Shown: one piece after another, positions 1-7,735 of the stretch
Position numbering within the stretch: the stretch's first letter is position 1
Layout of the letters: each line of letters starts with the position of its first letter
Assembly (NCBI GenBank): GCA_050696075.1
Contig: JBOGUF010000201.1
Location: 1 to 54,339 of the forward strand
Length of the DNA: 54,339 nt
Source of the DNA: JBOGUF01 sp050696075
GTDB taxonomy: Bacteria > Chloroflexota > Chloroflexia > Thermomicrobiales > UBA6265
Reading direction: 5' to 3'
Notes under the pieces: model-generated
Told to the model about the DNA's origin: nothing
Seen by the model: the letters and a program-made list of their open reading frames with translations, nothing else
The model's database searches: none
Position numbers and translations under genes: made by a program

Positions 1-1055
1 GCCGCGCGGCGGGCGGCGGCCGGCGCGTAGGTGAGGACCGCGTCGCCGTTGCCGGCCGCCTCCGCGTGGTGAGTAAGTCGGGCGAGGTGCTCGCGCGTCT
101 CCGGGTCAGCTTCTAGCTCACGCAGCATGCGGGCATGGAACGCGGTCTGCCGGGGAGGGGAGATGGCATCGAGGATCGCCTCGCGCGCCAGTTCGTGCCG
201 GAACGTGACCGATTGCCCGTCGGTCCTCAGCGTGCCGGTGGTCAGGCACTCGTCGATCGCGTCAAGACTCGGCGCGAGGCGGCCGAGCACCGAGGATTCA
301 ACCGGTGAGCCGGCGACGGCGGCCAGGTCGAGCGTTGCCCGTCCCGCCGGCGACAGACGCGCGGCGCGCGTCAGCACGGCGTCGCGCACCGTCGACGGGA
401 TGCCGCCGCCCGCCGCGAGCACCTCAGTGACGTAGAACGGATTCCCTCCTGTTTGCCGGTGCAGCGTTTCCGCATCGAGCTGTCGGTCGGCTGCCATCCG
501 CCTGACCGCCTCGATCGTGAGCGGCGCGAGCGGCATACGGCGGACGGCCGTTGCCGTCGCCAGGTCGCCGAGCACCGCGCGCCAGGGGTGCATTGGTCCA
601 ATCTCGTCATCCCGATAAGTGGCGATCAGTACGGCGCGGCACGATCCGATTCGCCGGCCAAGAAATCGGAGCAAGTCGAGCGTCGCCTCGTCGGCCCAAT
701 GAACGTCCTCGAAGACCGCCACCACCGGCCGCCAGGCGCCGCTGAATTCCCGCAGGCAGGCGCCGAAGACCTGCTCGCGCCGCGCCTCGGCTTGCAACAG
801 CCGGTCGATCTCCCCGCCGATCTGCGCCGCGATTTCCAGCAGCGGCCCGAGCGGGCGCGGCGTCGAGAGCGCGTCGCACGCCCCGATCAGGACGCGCGCA
901 CGATCCGCGACCTCCTGGCAGAACCGCCGCACCAGCGCCGTCTTGCCGACGCCCGCCTCGCCGCCCAGCAACACCAAGCAGCCGTCACCCGCCGCCGCCT
1001 GATCGAGCCAGCGACTAAGGTGATCGAGATCAGCGTCGCGTTCAAACAGTTGCAT
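1..1055 (-). CDS. AAA-ATPase domain of LuxR/MalT-type regulator (partial, 3' end outside window)
   Basis: The frame is open from an ATG at 1055 to the left edge, giving about 351 residues. A Walker A motif GGEAGVGKT lies at residues 31-39 and a Walker B-like stretch VVAVFEDVHWAD at 111-122, followed by the 'TGGNPFYVTE' type motif at the end of the ATPase core and a stretch of helical repeat character. This is the N-terminal half typical of large ATP-binding LuxR-family regulators (LAL) or related AAA/TPR signalling ATPases; the HTH expected at the C-terminus would lie outside the window. The ligand is unknown. It is transcribed away from the glycosyltransferase at 1182, with 126 nt between the two starts. 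Confidence 0.85.
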   Translation of the reverse strand, partial: MQLFERDADLDHLSRWLDQAAAGDGCLVLLGGEAGVGKTALVRRFCQEVADRARVLIGACDALSTPRPLGPLLEIAAQIGGEIDRLLQAEARREQVFGACLREFSGAWRPVVAVFEDVHWADEATLDLLRFLGRRIGSCRAVLIATYRDDEIGPMHPWRAVLGDLATATAVRRMPLAPLTIEAVRRMAADRQLDAETLHRQTGGNPFYVTEVLAAGGGIPSTVRDAVLTRAARLSPAGRATLDLAAVAGSPVESSVLGRLAPSLDAIDECLTTGTLRTDGQSVTFRHELAREAILDAISPPRQTAFHARMLRELEADPETREHLARLTHHAEAAGNGDAVLTYAPAAARRA

Positions 1056-1181
1056 GGCGGTCGCCCGTCCAACGTGCGACGATATAGTGAACAACGAGTG
1101 CACATTCGGTCTACCTACGTTACGCGTGCCACCGCTCCTGTCAAGTGCGTGCGCGTCGCACCCGTGGAGCTTCGATCAGGT

Positions 1182-2558
1182 ATGACCCCTCGCGACCCCC
1201 TCATCGCCGCCGCCCTCTTCGCCCTCACCCTCTGGTTGCTCCTGCCCGCCGTCGACCAAACCCCGTTTCACCGCGACGAAGCCCGCTGGATCTACCGCGT
1301 CAACCTGCTGCGCGAGTGGCGCGATCCGCTCGGCCCGCGCTGGCAGGACGAAGGCTACCCGGTTCGCTACCGCTCCTACGATGAGTACTACCGGATGCGC
1401 GGCCAACCCCCCTTCGCCGGCTACGTCTTCGGCCTCGGCTTGCTCCTCCATGGCCACGACGCCACCACCAACGGCTTTTGGATCATGGACCGCGACAATG
1501 CCTGGAACGCCGCCCGCGGCAACATGCCCGCCCCGGACGATCTGCACGCCGCCCGCCGCACCAACGTCGTCATCGCCGCCCTCACCGTCGTCGCCGTCTA
1601 CGTCGTCGGCCGGCGCCTGACCAACCGCGTCGGCGGCGCCGTTGGGGCGCTCGCTCTCGCCGTTCACCCCTTGCTGGAAGACACGGCGACGCGAGCCTGG
1701 AGCGACCCGCTGCTGATGCTGCTCGTTGCTCTCGCCGCCATCGCCGCCTATCGCCTGGCCGACCGCCCAACCTGGATCCGCGCGATCCTCCTGGGCACGC
1801 TTCTCGGCCTCGGCGGCGCGACAAAGCTGAGTCCGCTCGTGCTGGCGCTGCCCCTGGCCGTCATCGGGACGATCTTCTTGAGTCAGCGGTGGCTCCGCGT
1901 CCGCCGGGGCGCCCAGCAAGCTCCGGACCGCCTCGGCTGGCAACTCCTCGCCGTCCCCCTCATCGCCTGCGCCGCCTTCGTCGCCGTCTACCCCTACCTC
2001 TGGACCAATCCGATCGCCCACACCTCCGCCCTCTTCGAGTTCCGCGCCGATTCCTTCCGCGCCCAAGCGGTCGCCTTTCCGCCGGCAAAGGTCGACGGCT
2101 TGGCCGACGCCTTCCGCCGCATCGGCGACGAGCTGGGCGCTCGCTTCAGCACGACTGGACGCATCGTTGACGCGGTCGAGCGGCATACAGGCATCGACCT
2201 GCCGAATGCCTGGCGCGACAACGGACTCGATCTCGCCGTCGCCGTCGTCGGGCTCGAACTGCTCGTTGTCATCGTCGCTCGCCGCGGACTTCGAAGCGCC
2301 CACGCTCTGGCTGCCGCGGTGATCGGCGGCCAGGCGGCGATCGTCGTCGCCGGCATGGGCGTCGAATATGCGCGCTACCTCCTGCCGGTGCTGCTGCTCA
2401 TCGTCATCTGCATCGGGGTCGTTGCCGGCAGCGCCTGGCTCGCGGTCTCCCGCCTCGCCGGGGTATGGTTCGCCCGGAGCAGCCTTGGCGGTCCGCTCTC
2501 CCCCAAACGTCTCTCCGCCGGTCCCGCCGTCGCGGAGCATGACATTCGGCCAGGCTGA
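1182..2558 (+). CDS. GT39-like integral membrane glycosyltransferase
   Basis: The product has 458 residues if translation starts at the ATG at 1182 (a GTG at 1164 is an alternative). Residues 6-22 form a first hydrophobic segment, followed by a loop with the acidic motif HRDEARWIY, the position and character of the catalytic Asp/Glu in ArnT/PMT-type (family 39) transferases that use polyprenyl-phosphate sugars. Several further hydrophobic segments follow (Val/Ala/Leu-rich stretches around residues 125-165, 185-215, 250-275, 345-375 and 385-430). The open frame continues upstream to 453, but that part overlaps the divergent regulator and has non-coding character. The next gene is a polysaccharide pyruvyl transferase, so a role in surface polymer synthesis is plausible. 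The acceptor is unknown. Confidence 0.75.
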   Translation: MTPRDPLIAAALFALTLWLLLPAVDQTPFHRDEARWIYRVNLLREWRDPLGPRWQDEGYPVRYRSYDEYYRMRGQPPFAGYVFGLGLLLHGHDATTNGFWIMDRDNAWNAARGNMPAPDDLHAARRTNVVIAALTVVAVYVVGRRLTNRVGGAVGALALAVHPLLEDTATRAWSDPLLMLLVALAAIAAYRLADRPTWIRAILLGTLLGLGGATKLSPLVLALPLAVIGTIFLSQRWLRVRRGAQQAPDRLGWQLLAVPLIACAAFVAVYPYLWTNPIAHTSALFEFRADSFRAQAVAFPPAKVDGLADAFRRIGDELGARFSTTGRIVDAVERHTGIDLPNAWRDNGLDLAVAVVGLELLVVIVARRGLRSAHALAAAVIGGQAAIVVAGMGVEYARYLLPVLLLIVICIGVVAGSAWLAVSRLAGVWFARSSLGGPLSPKRLSAGPAVAEHDIRPG

Positions 2559-2649
2559 TCGAGGACGCCCTGCCAGACGGGGGATACAGATTTCACCGGC
2601 CAACGAGTAGACTCTGGAAAACCCCGGTCCCATGGGGTAGCAGACGCGC

Positions 2650-2670
2650 GGGCGAGCCCAAGGCTCGCCC
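2650..2670. terminator. 9-bp perfect hairpin after glycosyltransferase gene
   Basis: GGGCGAGCC (2650-2658), loop CAA, GGCTCGCCC (2662-2670). It lies 92 nt after the stop at 2558 in a 250-nt spacer that otherwise shows no gene. No T-run follows, so it may be a Rho-independent terminator of weak type or an RNA stabiliser. Confidence 0.5.
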
Positions 2671-2808
2671 GTGGCGTTGGGGGACCGGCGCCAGTTGTCA
2701 GATTCCGAGCCGCGACGATGATGTCGCGGGTCGCCGCTTTCGCCGCCGCCGGCTTCGTGCCGGACCACGGGAGACGATGGCGGACCACGGCGGGGAGGCC
2801 GTCAAGAC

Positions 2809-3945
2809 ATGGACCAGACCCTCTATCGCATCGGCATTTCCGGATCGTACGGCGGGATGAACCTCGGTGACGAGGCGATCCTGCGCGAGGTCGTCCGCGA
2901 GGTGCGCCGGCGGCTGCCGGCCGAGATCACCGTCTTCAGCCTGAATCCGGACGACACCTCGCGGCGGCACGACGTCGAGCGCGCCGTGCCGGTCCGCGAC
3001 CTCAGCCGGGCCGAGGTCGCCGACGAGCTGCGCGCGCTCGATCTCTTCATCCTCGGCGGCGGCGGTATCCTCTTCGACCCGGACGTCCGCCAATACTTGC
3101 GGGAAGCGCAAATCGCCAAGGACCTCGGCGTGCCGGTGATGACCTGGGCGGTCGGCGTGGGGCCGCTGGTCAGTCGGGAGAGTCGCCGCCTGGTCCTCGA
3201 CGTCCTCAACCGCGTCGATCTGATCACCGTGCGCGAGTCGTCGGCCCGTCTGGTCCTGGAAGACATCGGCGTCACGCCGGAGATCCACGTCACGGCCGAC
3301 CCCGCGTTGCTGATGGAGCCGGAACCGGTCGCGGCCGACGCGATCGCGGCGGAGGGGTTCGCCGGCGCTCCCCGCGTCGTCGGGCTCTCGATCCGGGAAC
3401 CGGGGCCGGCCGCCCCCGACCTCGACGTCGCCCACTACCACAATCTGCTGGCCAACACCGCCGACTACCTCATCGAGCGGCTCGACGCCACGGTCGTCTT
3501 CGTTCCCTTGGAGCGCCGCATCGACCTCCAGCATGCCCACGCGGTCGTCTCGCGCATGGCGAACCCGGAGCGGGCGCACGTCCTCAAAGGCGCCTACACC
3601 TCCGGCCAGATGCTCAGCCTCATATCCCGGCTCGACTTCGCCATCGGTATGCGTTTGCACTTCCTGATCTTCGCCGCGCTGGCCCGCGTGCCCTTCGTGC
3701 CGCTCCCCTACGCCTCGAAGGTCGGCGGCTTCGTCCGCGCCCTCGACATCCCCGTCCTCCCCATCCAGCAGATGAACGCTGGCCAGCTGCTGGCCTTCGT
3801 CGACCGCTCCTGGGATCGCCGCCGCGAGCTCCAAGCCAACATCGACGAACGCCTGCCGCCCCTCATCGAGCGCAGCCGCCACACCGGCGACCTCGCCGTG
3901 AACCTCCTGGAGGCCGCCCGCCCCCAATCCGCCCCGGCCGTCTGA
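2809..3945 (+). CDS. Polysaccharide pyruvyl transferase family protein (CsaB-like)
   Basis: The product has 378 residues. The N-terminus IGISGSYGGMNLGDEAIL is the typical Gly-rich opening of the polysaccharide pyruvyl transferase family, and residues near 80 (LFILGGGGILFD) and near 280 (FAIGMRLHFLIFAA) are the two other family hallmarks, the latter with the conserved Arg-Leu-His. Members add ketal-linked pyruvate from phosphoenolpyruvate to surface polymers; in CsaB this creates the anchor for S-layer proteins with SLH domains. Which polymer is used here cannot be read from the sequence. The start ATG follows about 25 nt of AC/GG-rich leader. It is a probable partner of the upstream membrane glycosyltransferase in cell envelope synthesis. 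Confidence 0.85.
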   Translation: MDQTLYRIGISGSYGGMNLGDEAILREVVREVRRRLPAEITVFSLNPDDTSRRHDVERAVPVRDLSRAEVADELRALDLFILGGGGILFDPDVRQYLREAQIAKDLGVPVMTWAVGVGPLVSRESRRLVLDVLNRVDLITVRESSARLVLEDIGVTPEIHVTADPALLMEPEPVAADAIAAEGFAGAPRVVGLSIREPGPAAPDLDVAHYHNLLANTADYLIERLDATVVFVPLERRIDLQHAHAVVSRMANPERAHVLKGAYTSGQMLSLISRLDFAIGMRLHFLIFAALARVPFVPLPYASKVGGFVRALDIPVLPIQQMNAGQLLAFVDRSWDRRRELQANIDERLPPLIERSRHTGDLAVNLLEAARPQSAPAV

Positions 3946-3979
3946 TGCTACGATTGGCGATATTGGAAAGGGAACAGGG

Positions 3980-4321
3980 ATGTCATCACCGGCGACAGAG
4001 CAACAATCCGTTCTCAACGACGTGGATGCCGACGCATTAGGCGCTGTACTGGTTGAGGAGATTGCTGTTGGACCCCTGACGCACGACGTCCTCGCCTGGA
4101 TCGCGCGTACACCCCGTTCCTACGCCGAAACCATGGAGGCCTGGCGCAGCAGTTGCCCACGCCTCACCATCTGGGAAGACGCCCTCGCCGACGGCCTCTT
4201 TCGCGTCGAGCGCGCCGACAACCAGCGGTTGAGCGAGTGCATGGTGGTCCTCACCCCGCGTGGCCGCGCCGTCCTCGATCATCTCCACAACGAACAGTCG
4301 CTAATTTTAGCCACAAGATGA
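3980..4321 (+). CDS. Conserved hypothetical protein, winged-helix-like
   Basis: The product has 113 residues and starts 34 nt after the previous stop. No catalytic motif is seen. The central block TPRSYAETMEAWRSSCPRLT followed by IWEDALADGLF resembles a conserved family of small uncharacterised bacterial proteins, and the C-terminal LTPRGRAVLDHL looks like the end of a winged helix (the 'wing' and last helix of MarR/PadR-like folds). It could bind DNA, but this is inference. A TGCTACGAT extended -10-like sequence lies at 3946-3954 just in front, suggesting its own promoter. Confidence 0.6.
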   Translation: MSSPATEQQSVLNDVDADALGAVLVEEIAVGPLTHDVLAWIARTPRSYAETMEAWRSSCPRLTIWEDALADGLFRVERADNQRLSECMVVLTPRGRAVLDHLHNEQSLILATR

Positions 4322-4412
4322 GATGATCAATAATCGAAATCTGTGTCCCATTTTGCCCCAAAATCGGTGCCTTAATAGATGGAGGGGGATTTCTGCCGCG
4401 CCACATACTGCT

Positions 4413-4571
4413 CCAGGTTGTCCACGTGGATAACCTGGACAAGCTGGACAAGCTGGACAACCAGCCGACTTTCAGCCGGCCGACTCGCGAACCGCCCGCG
4501 ACACCGACCACACCCGCGATCCCAGCTTGATCATGTGATCAACCTGATTAACCTGATCAACCTAATCAAGC
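4413..4571. repeat. Nonamer repeats and nested palindromes
   Basis: This spacer holds a near-perfect 26-nt palindrome at 4413-4438 (arms CCAGGTT/AACCTGG, core TCCACGTGGA). It is followed by TGGACAAGC, TGGACAAGC and TGGACAACC in tandem (4436-4462). A second set begins with the palindrome TTGATCA-TG-TGATCAA (4527-4542) and continues with CTGATTAAC, CTGATCAAC, CTAATCAAG. The outer ends GCTTGAT and ATCAAGC (4526-4571) are also inverted. The whole stretch has no credible gene. It lies between convergent genes (stops at 4321 and 4582) and may act as a bidirectional terminator. Confidence 0.75.
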
Positions 4572-4581
4572 AAGACCCCTT

Positions 4582-5154
4582 CTAGCCCAGCGCCCCGTTC
4601 GTTCTCAGCCCAGGATGGGCTTCGTCGCGCGTAGCCCGGCCCTTCAGCGCCGGGTCGCTCTCAATCTCAATCACCTCTGGCAACGGTCGCGTGGTGTCCA
4701 CGACCAGCGTTCCCGCGGGAAGGTGAGCAAATCGCTCGTGTCCATCGCCCGGTGTCGTGCTCTGCCGGACCGGTTGCGGGAGCTTGCCGATCCGCTCCGC
4801 GACTCGTCGGTTTCGCGTCTCCTGATCGGCAAGGCAGAGGACGACCTTGAACGTCGCCTTCGCCTCGCGCGCGACCGCTGCCGCGCGCTCCACTACAATC
4901 GAAACCCCTGCCGGACTATCGAGGATCACCGACAATTGCTGCTCTACAAGCAGATCCCGGCCAATGGCGAACAGCAGGTCATAGGAGCAAGGTTGGGCGG
5001 CTTCTTCGGGGATGCGGTTGGCGAGCAGCGTCGCCACCAGGGTGTCTTTGTCGATCACCGACCACCCAAGTGCCCTGCCAACCGCCGGCGCCAGCGTGCT
5101 CTTGCCCGACCCCGGCATCCCCGCCATGAGAACAAGCGTTGGCGATTCGTTCAC
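4582..5154 (-). CDS. P-loop small-molecule kinase (AAA_33/zeta-toxin-like)
   Basis: The product has 190 residues. The Walker A motif GMPGSGKST is at residues 12-20, followed by the IDKDTLVATLL segment, where the acceptor-side Asp of shikimate/gluconate kinase-like enzymes sits, and a 'lid' region rich in Arg (ETRNRRVAERIGKLPQ). These features fit the broad family that includes chloramphenicol 3-O-phosphotransferase, gluconokinase and zeta toxins. The substrate cannot be assigned. Oddly, the last 20 or so residues (DPALKGRATRDEAHPGL) are encoded by a REP-like element (4607-4665), so the C-terminus was probably added or replaced by that element. No antitoxin-like partner is adjacent. Confidence 0.75.
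   Translation of the reverse strand: MNESPTLVLMAGMPGSGKSTLAPAVGRALGWSVIDKDTLVATLLANRIPEEAAQPCSYDLLFAIGRDLLVEQQLSVILDSPAGVSIVVERAAAVAREAKATFKVVLCLADQETRNRRVAERIGKLPQPVRQSTTPGDGHERFAHLPAGTLVVDTTRPLPEVIEIESDPALKGRATRDEAHPGLRTNGALG
4607..4665. repeat. REP-like element, copy F (inside 3' end of kinase gene)
   Basis: The segment matches the other REP copies of the window: GGGCTTCGTCGCGCGTAG followed by CCCGGCCCTTCAGCGCCGGG corresponds to GGGACTTCGTCGTGCGTAG followed by ACCGGGCGTTTACCCCCGG at 16671-16709. It overlaps the coding end of the kinase at 4582-5154. Confidence 0.7.
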
Positions 5155-5205
5155 ATCACTTTCGATGCTGCCCCGTCCCTATCGCATCCAATGGCGACCC
5201 GGTTA

Positions 5206-5460
5206 TCATGCTGTCGTCGCCAATATCTGGGGTGCCGGTACAGCACGCCCTTCAGCACGCAACGCAGCGATTCAGAGCGCGACGGCTTCCTCGCCCATGG
5301 CCACTGCCTCTGCGTGCGTGTCGCCGTGGAACTTGAGACCGGGAAGCTCGGGCACGCTCACGATGTAAGCGTCATCCTGCGCCGACCACCGGATGACGAG
5401 GGTATACAACCGAGCCTCGGCCAACTCTTCCACGGTGAACGATTCGTTCCACGAGCACAT
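5206..5460 (-). pseudogene. HicB-family antitoxin interrupted by in-frame TGA
   Basis: From an ATG at 5460 (RBS GAGGAG just upstream) the frame reads 62 residues including TLVIRWSAQDDAYIVSVPEL and PGLKFHGDTHAEAVAMGEEA, the signature of HicB-like antitoxins. It then meets TGA at 5272-5274, exactly where relatives have a conserved Trp (EEAVAL-W-IAALRAEGR). The same frame continues with IAALRAEGRAVPAPQILATTA to a TGA at 5206-5208, which is a normal HicB ending. A TGG to TGA change explains the break. A truncated 62-residue protein could still be made. No HicA toxin gene is seen next to it. Confidence 0.7.
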
Positions 5461-5537
5461 GAGGACTCCTCTGCCAGGCCCAAAGGAAGGATGAAAGTAT
5501 GATGGTGACGTTCGGCCAGGTACCGTCAAAGCGTGCG

Positions 5538-5837
5538 CTAACGTTTCCAGTCGCGCTGGTAATGGACGTGGACGGAGTGCCCCGCGCGTGCCATGCGTTC
5601 GGCGCCCTGTAGATTCACCTTGGCAAGCTCGGGATCGTCCTCGGGTATGAAGATCAGATTGGAGTGCTCAGGGCTCTCATCAAGAATTGAGGGGTCATCG
5701 AAAACGGCTTGCAAGAACTCCGAAAGGAGGCTGAGATTGCGATTGATGCGATCGACGCTCGCCGGGTCAAGCTGATCCGGTTCGTCGCCAAACGTTCCTA
5801 GGACTTCATCCTGTTGTGGTCGGGGCCGAGCACTCAT
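5538..5837 (-). CDS. DUF5647-like hypothetical protein
   Basis: The product has 99 residues from the ATG at 5837, which overlaps the stop of the upstream gene by ATGA (5834-5837), so translation is probably coupled. The block NRNLSLLSEFLQAVFDDPSI and then LIFIPEDDPELAKVNLQGAE resembles the small DUF5647 family (pattern LLSEF ... LPEDDPEL ... N). Function unknown. An upstream start at 5876 is possible but lies deep in the preceding gene. It forms a two-gene unit with the DUF7718-like gene; such pairs have the size and coupling of toxin-antitoxin modules, but that is only inference. Confidence 0.6.
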   Translation of the reverse strand: MSARPRPQQDEVLGTFGDEPDQLDPASVDRINRNLSLLSEFLQAVFDDPSILDESPEHSNLIFIPEDDPELAKVNLQGAERMARAGHSVHVHYQRDWKR

Positions 5838-6196
5838 TTGCCTCTCCCAAAGAACGCTGACCGTAGATGCTGCCAATCTCGTTCGATCCTCGCGACAGCC
5901 AATTGTACAGCGTCGTTGTAGCTCAGATGATCAGGAAGCCGCAACCGACGTACCTCCGTACCGTCCACCGCCAACACATGGTAATGAGCTTCACCATGAC
6001 TGCCGTCGAAGCGTACTACTGGTAGGTGAGAGGTGCTCAGCCCGGAGACGGGTGTCTCATATTGGACGAGGAAGTCAACAACTTGTCCGCGTACGACGTT
6101 GATCCGGAACCGAATGCGTTCTCCCTGCGGATCCTTCCAATCAGCGTTCCGCGGGTCGCTTGGATCCAGCGGATTCAAGCGTTCCTTCCACGGCAT
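5834..6196 (-). CDS. DUF7718-like hypothetical protein
   Basis: The product has 120 residues. After a charged N-terminus it shows RFRINVVRGQVVDFLVQYET, LPVVRFDGSHGEAHYHVL and a C-terminal helix (DAVQLAVARIERDWQHLRSAF). This order (beta-rich core, 'VRYD-HG-AH' segment, C-terminal helix) resembles the uncharacterised DUF7718 family. It ends in ATGA overlapping the start of the next gene. The start ATG at 6196 is 27 nt from the hairpin that ends the sucAB unit. No known catalytic motif is visible. Confidence 0.6.
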   Translation of the reverse strand: MPWKERLNPLDPSDPRNADWKDPQGERIRFRINVVRGQVVDFLVQYETPVSGLSTSHLPVVRFDGSHGEAHYHVLAVDGTEVRRLRLPDHLSYNDAVQLAVARIERDWQHLRSAFFGRGK

Positions 6197-6220
6197 GCGG
6201 TTTCACCACACCACACATGA

Positions 6221-6248
6221 GGTGCCGGTCACGATCGTGACCGGCACC
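6221..6248. terminator. 28-nt perfect palindrome after sucB
   Basis: A perfect inverted repeat with arms GGTGCCGGTCACGA and TCGTGACCGGCACC lies 27 nt downstream of the sucB stop (6276, minus strand) and just upstream of the next minus-strand gene. Its position fits a terminator or RNA end-stabiliser for the sucAB transcript; there is no clear T-tract. Confidence 0.6.
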
Positions 6249-6275
6249 CGGACGTACAATCTGGAATGGGTCCAG

Positions 6276-7682
6276 TTACCCGTCGAGCAACAGCGACGTC
6301 GGGTCCTCCAGCAACTCCTTGACCCGGACTAGGAACTGGACCGCCTCCCGGCCGTCGACGATCCGGTGGTCGTAGGAGAGCGCGACGTACATCATCGGCC
6401 GGATCACGACCTCGCCGTCGCGGGCGACCGGGCGCTGCTGAATGGCGTGCATGCCGAGGATGCCGACCTGCGGCGCGTTCAAAATCGGCGTCGAGAGGAG
6501 CGAGCCGAAGATGCCGCCGTTGGTGATCGTAAACGTCCCGCCTTGCAACTCGGCCAGCGCTAGCTTGTTCTCCCGCGCCTTCGTCGCCAGCTCGACGATC
6601 TCCTGCTCAATCTCGGCGAAGGTCTTGCGGTCCGCGTCCCGCACCACCGGCACGACGAGCCCTTCTTCAACCCCGACCGCGATGCCGATGTCGAAGTAGT
6701 GCTTCAGCACGATCTCGTCGCCCTGAACCTCGGCGTTCACCCGCGGGAAGGCTTTCAGGGCCCCGATCACCGTCTTCGTGAAGAAGGACATAAAACCGAG
6801 GTTGACCCCATACCGCTCTTTGAATGCCTCCTTGCGCCTATTCCGCAACTCCATCACCGCCGACATGTCGACCTCGTTGAAGGTCGTCAGCATCGCCGCG
6901 GTGTGCTGCGCCTCCACCAGCCGGGTCGCGATCGTCTGCCGCCGTCGGCTCATCCGCACCCGTTCCTCGCGGCGATCGGTCGTGGGTGATGGGGGCTGGG
7001 TGATGGGTGACGGGGCTTGCGGCTGCGCGATGCGTTCGGCCGGGGTGGGGGCGGGAGGCGTGACGGGTTGGACGGCTGGTTGGGCTTGCGGGGTGGCTTG
7101 CTGATGGGAGGCGAAGGCGAGCACGTCCTCGCGGGTGACGCGGCCACCGGGACCGGTGCCGGGGATCTGCGCCAGATTGACGGCGTGCTCCTCCGCCAGG
7201 CGACGAACGGCGGGCGCGGCGCGGTTGGACGTGAAGCTATCGGTCGCGCCGGAACCGGGTTCGACCGCGGGTTGCGGTGGCGCGGCGGCGGCCGGTTGAC
7301 TCGGTTGCGGCGCGGCTTGCACGGCCGGCGCGGAGTCCGGCGTCGCCATCGGCGCGCCTTGCTCGGGCGTCGACGGGCCGGCGGCCGGAGCCGTTTCGGC
7401 CGCTGGCGCCGGCTGGGCCGGCTGGGCGCCGTTCGTCGCCGCCGCGCCCTCGGCAACGACGCCGAGCAGTTCGCCGACGGTGACGATGTCGCCTTCCTGC
7501 TTCTCGATCTTGCCTAGGACGCCGTTCTCCGGCGCGGTCACGTCGAGGTTGACCTTGTCCGTCTCCAACTCCAGCAGCGTCTCGCCGCGGCTGACCTCGT
7601 CACCCTCGCTCTTCAACCACGAGCCGACCACGGCGTCGACCAACGACTCGCCGAGCGGCGGAACCCGGATTTCGACCGGCAT
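6276..7682 (-). CDS. sucB: 2-oxoglutarate dehydrogenase E2, dihydrolipoyl succinyltransferase
   Basis: The product has 468 residues. The lipoyl domain spans residues 1-77, with the lipoylated Lys43 in ETDKVNLDV. A long Ala/Pro/Gln linker (about 80-150) leads to a peripheral-subunit binding domain (PAVRRLAEEHAVNLAQIPG, about 155-192) and, after a second linker, the catalytic core (about 235-468). The active site motif SYDHRIVDG carries His439 and Asp443. It transfers succinyl groups from E1 to CoA in the TCA cycle. It follows sucA on the same strand with 33 nt between stop and start, filled by heptamer repeats, so the two form an operon. No lipoamide dehydrogenase gene is in the window. Confidence 0.95.
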   Translation of the reverse strand: MPVEIRVPPLGESLVDAVVGSWLKSEGDEVSRGETLLELETDKVNLDVTAPENGVLGKIEKQEGDIVTVGELLGVVAEGAAATNGAQPAQPAPAAETAPAAGPSTPEQGAPMATPDSAPAVQAAPQPSQPAAAAPPQPAVEPGSGATDSFTSNRAAPAVRRLAEEHAVNLAQIPGTGPGGRVTREDVLAFASHQQATPQAQPAVQPVTPPAPTPAERIAQPQAPSPITQPPSPTTDRREERVRMSRRRQTIATRLVEAQHTAAMLTTFNEVDMSAVMELRNRRKEAFKERYGVNLGFMSFFTKTVIGALKAFPRVNAEVQGDEIVLKHYFDIGIAVGVEEGLVVPVVRDADRKTFAEIEQEIVELATKARENKLALAELQGGTFTITNGGIFGSLLSTPILNAPQVGILGMHAIQQRPVARDGEVVIRPMMYVALSYDHRIVDGREAVQFLVRVKELLEDPTSLLLDG

Positions 7683-7690
7683 AGCACGAA

Positions 7691-7735
7691 GCTCCTAGCT
7701 CATAGCTGCTAGCCACTAGCTGCTAGCGGCTTGTT
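7691..7735. repeat. Heptamer array AGCTnnT
   Basis: Units read AGCTCCT, AGCTCAT, AGCTGCT, AGCCACT, AGCTGCT, AGCGGC. The array fills the sucA-sucB spacer and includes the sucA stop codon (TAG on the minus strand at 7716-7718). Confidence 0.7.

Noticed and set aside
453..1181. Upstream extension of the glycosyltransferase by 243 codons
   Set aside because: This region is the reverse strand of the AAA/LuxR-type regulator, whose Walker motifs are clear; the membrane protein starts at 1182.
1176..2768. 530-codon open frame on the minus strand opposite the glycosyltransferase
   Set aside because: Its product is a low-complexity Asp/Gly/Glu-rich sequence typical of the antisense of a GC-rich gene; the plus-strand frame has clear membrane segments and a family motif.
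2698..4017. 439-codon minus-strand frame opposite the pyruvyl transferase
   Set aside because: It is the antisense of a gene with clear family motifs and has biased Asp/Gly/Val composition without any domain.
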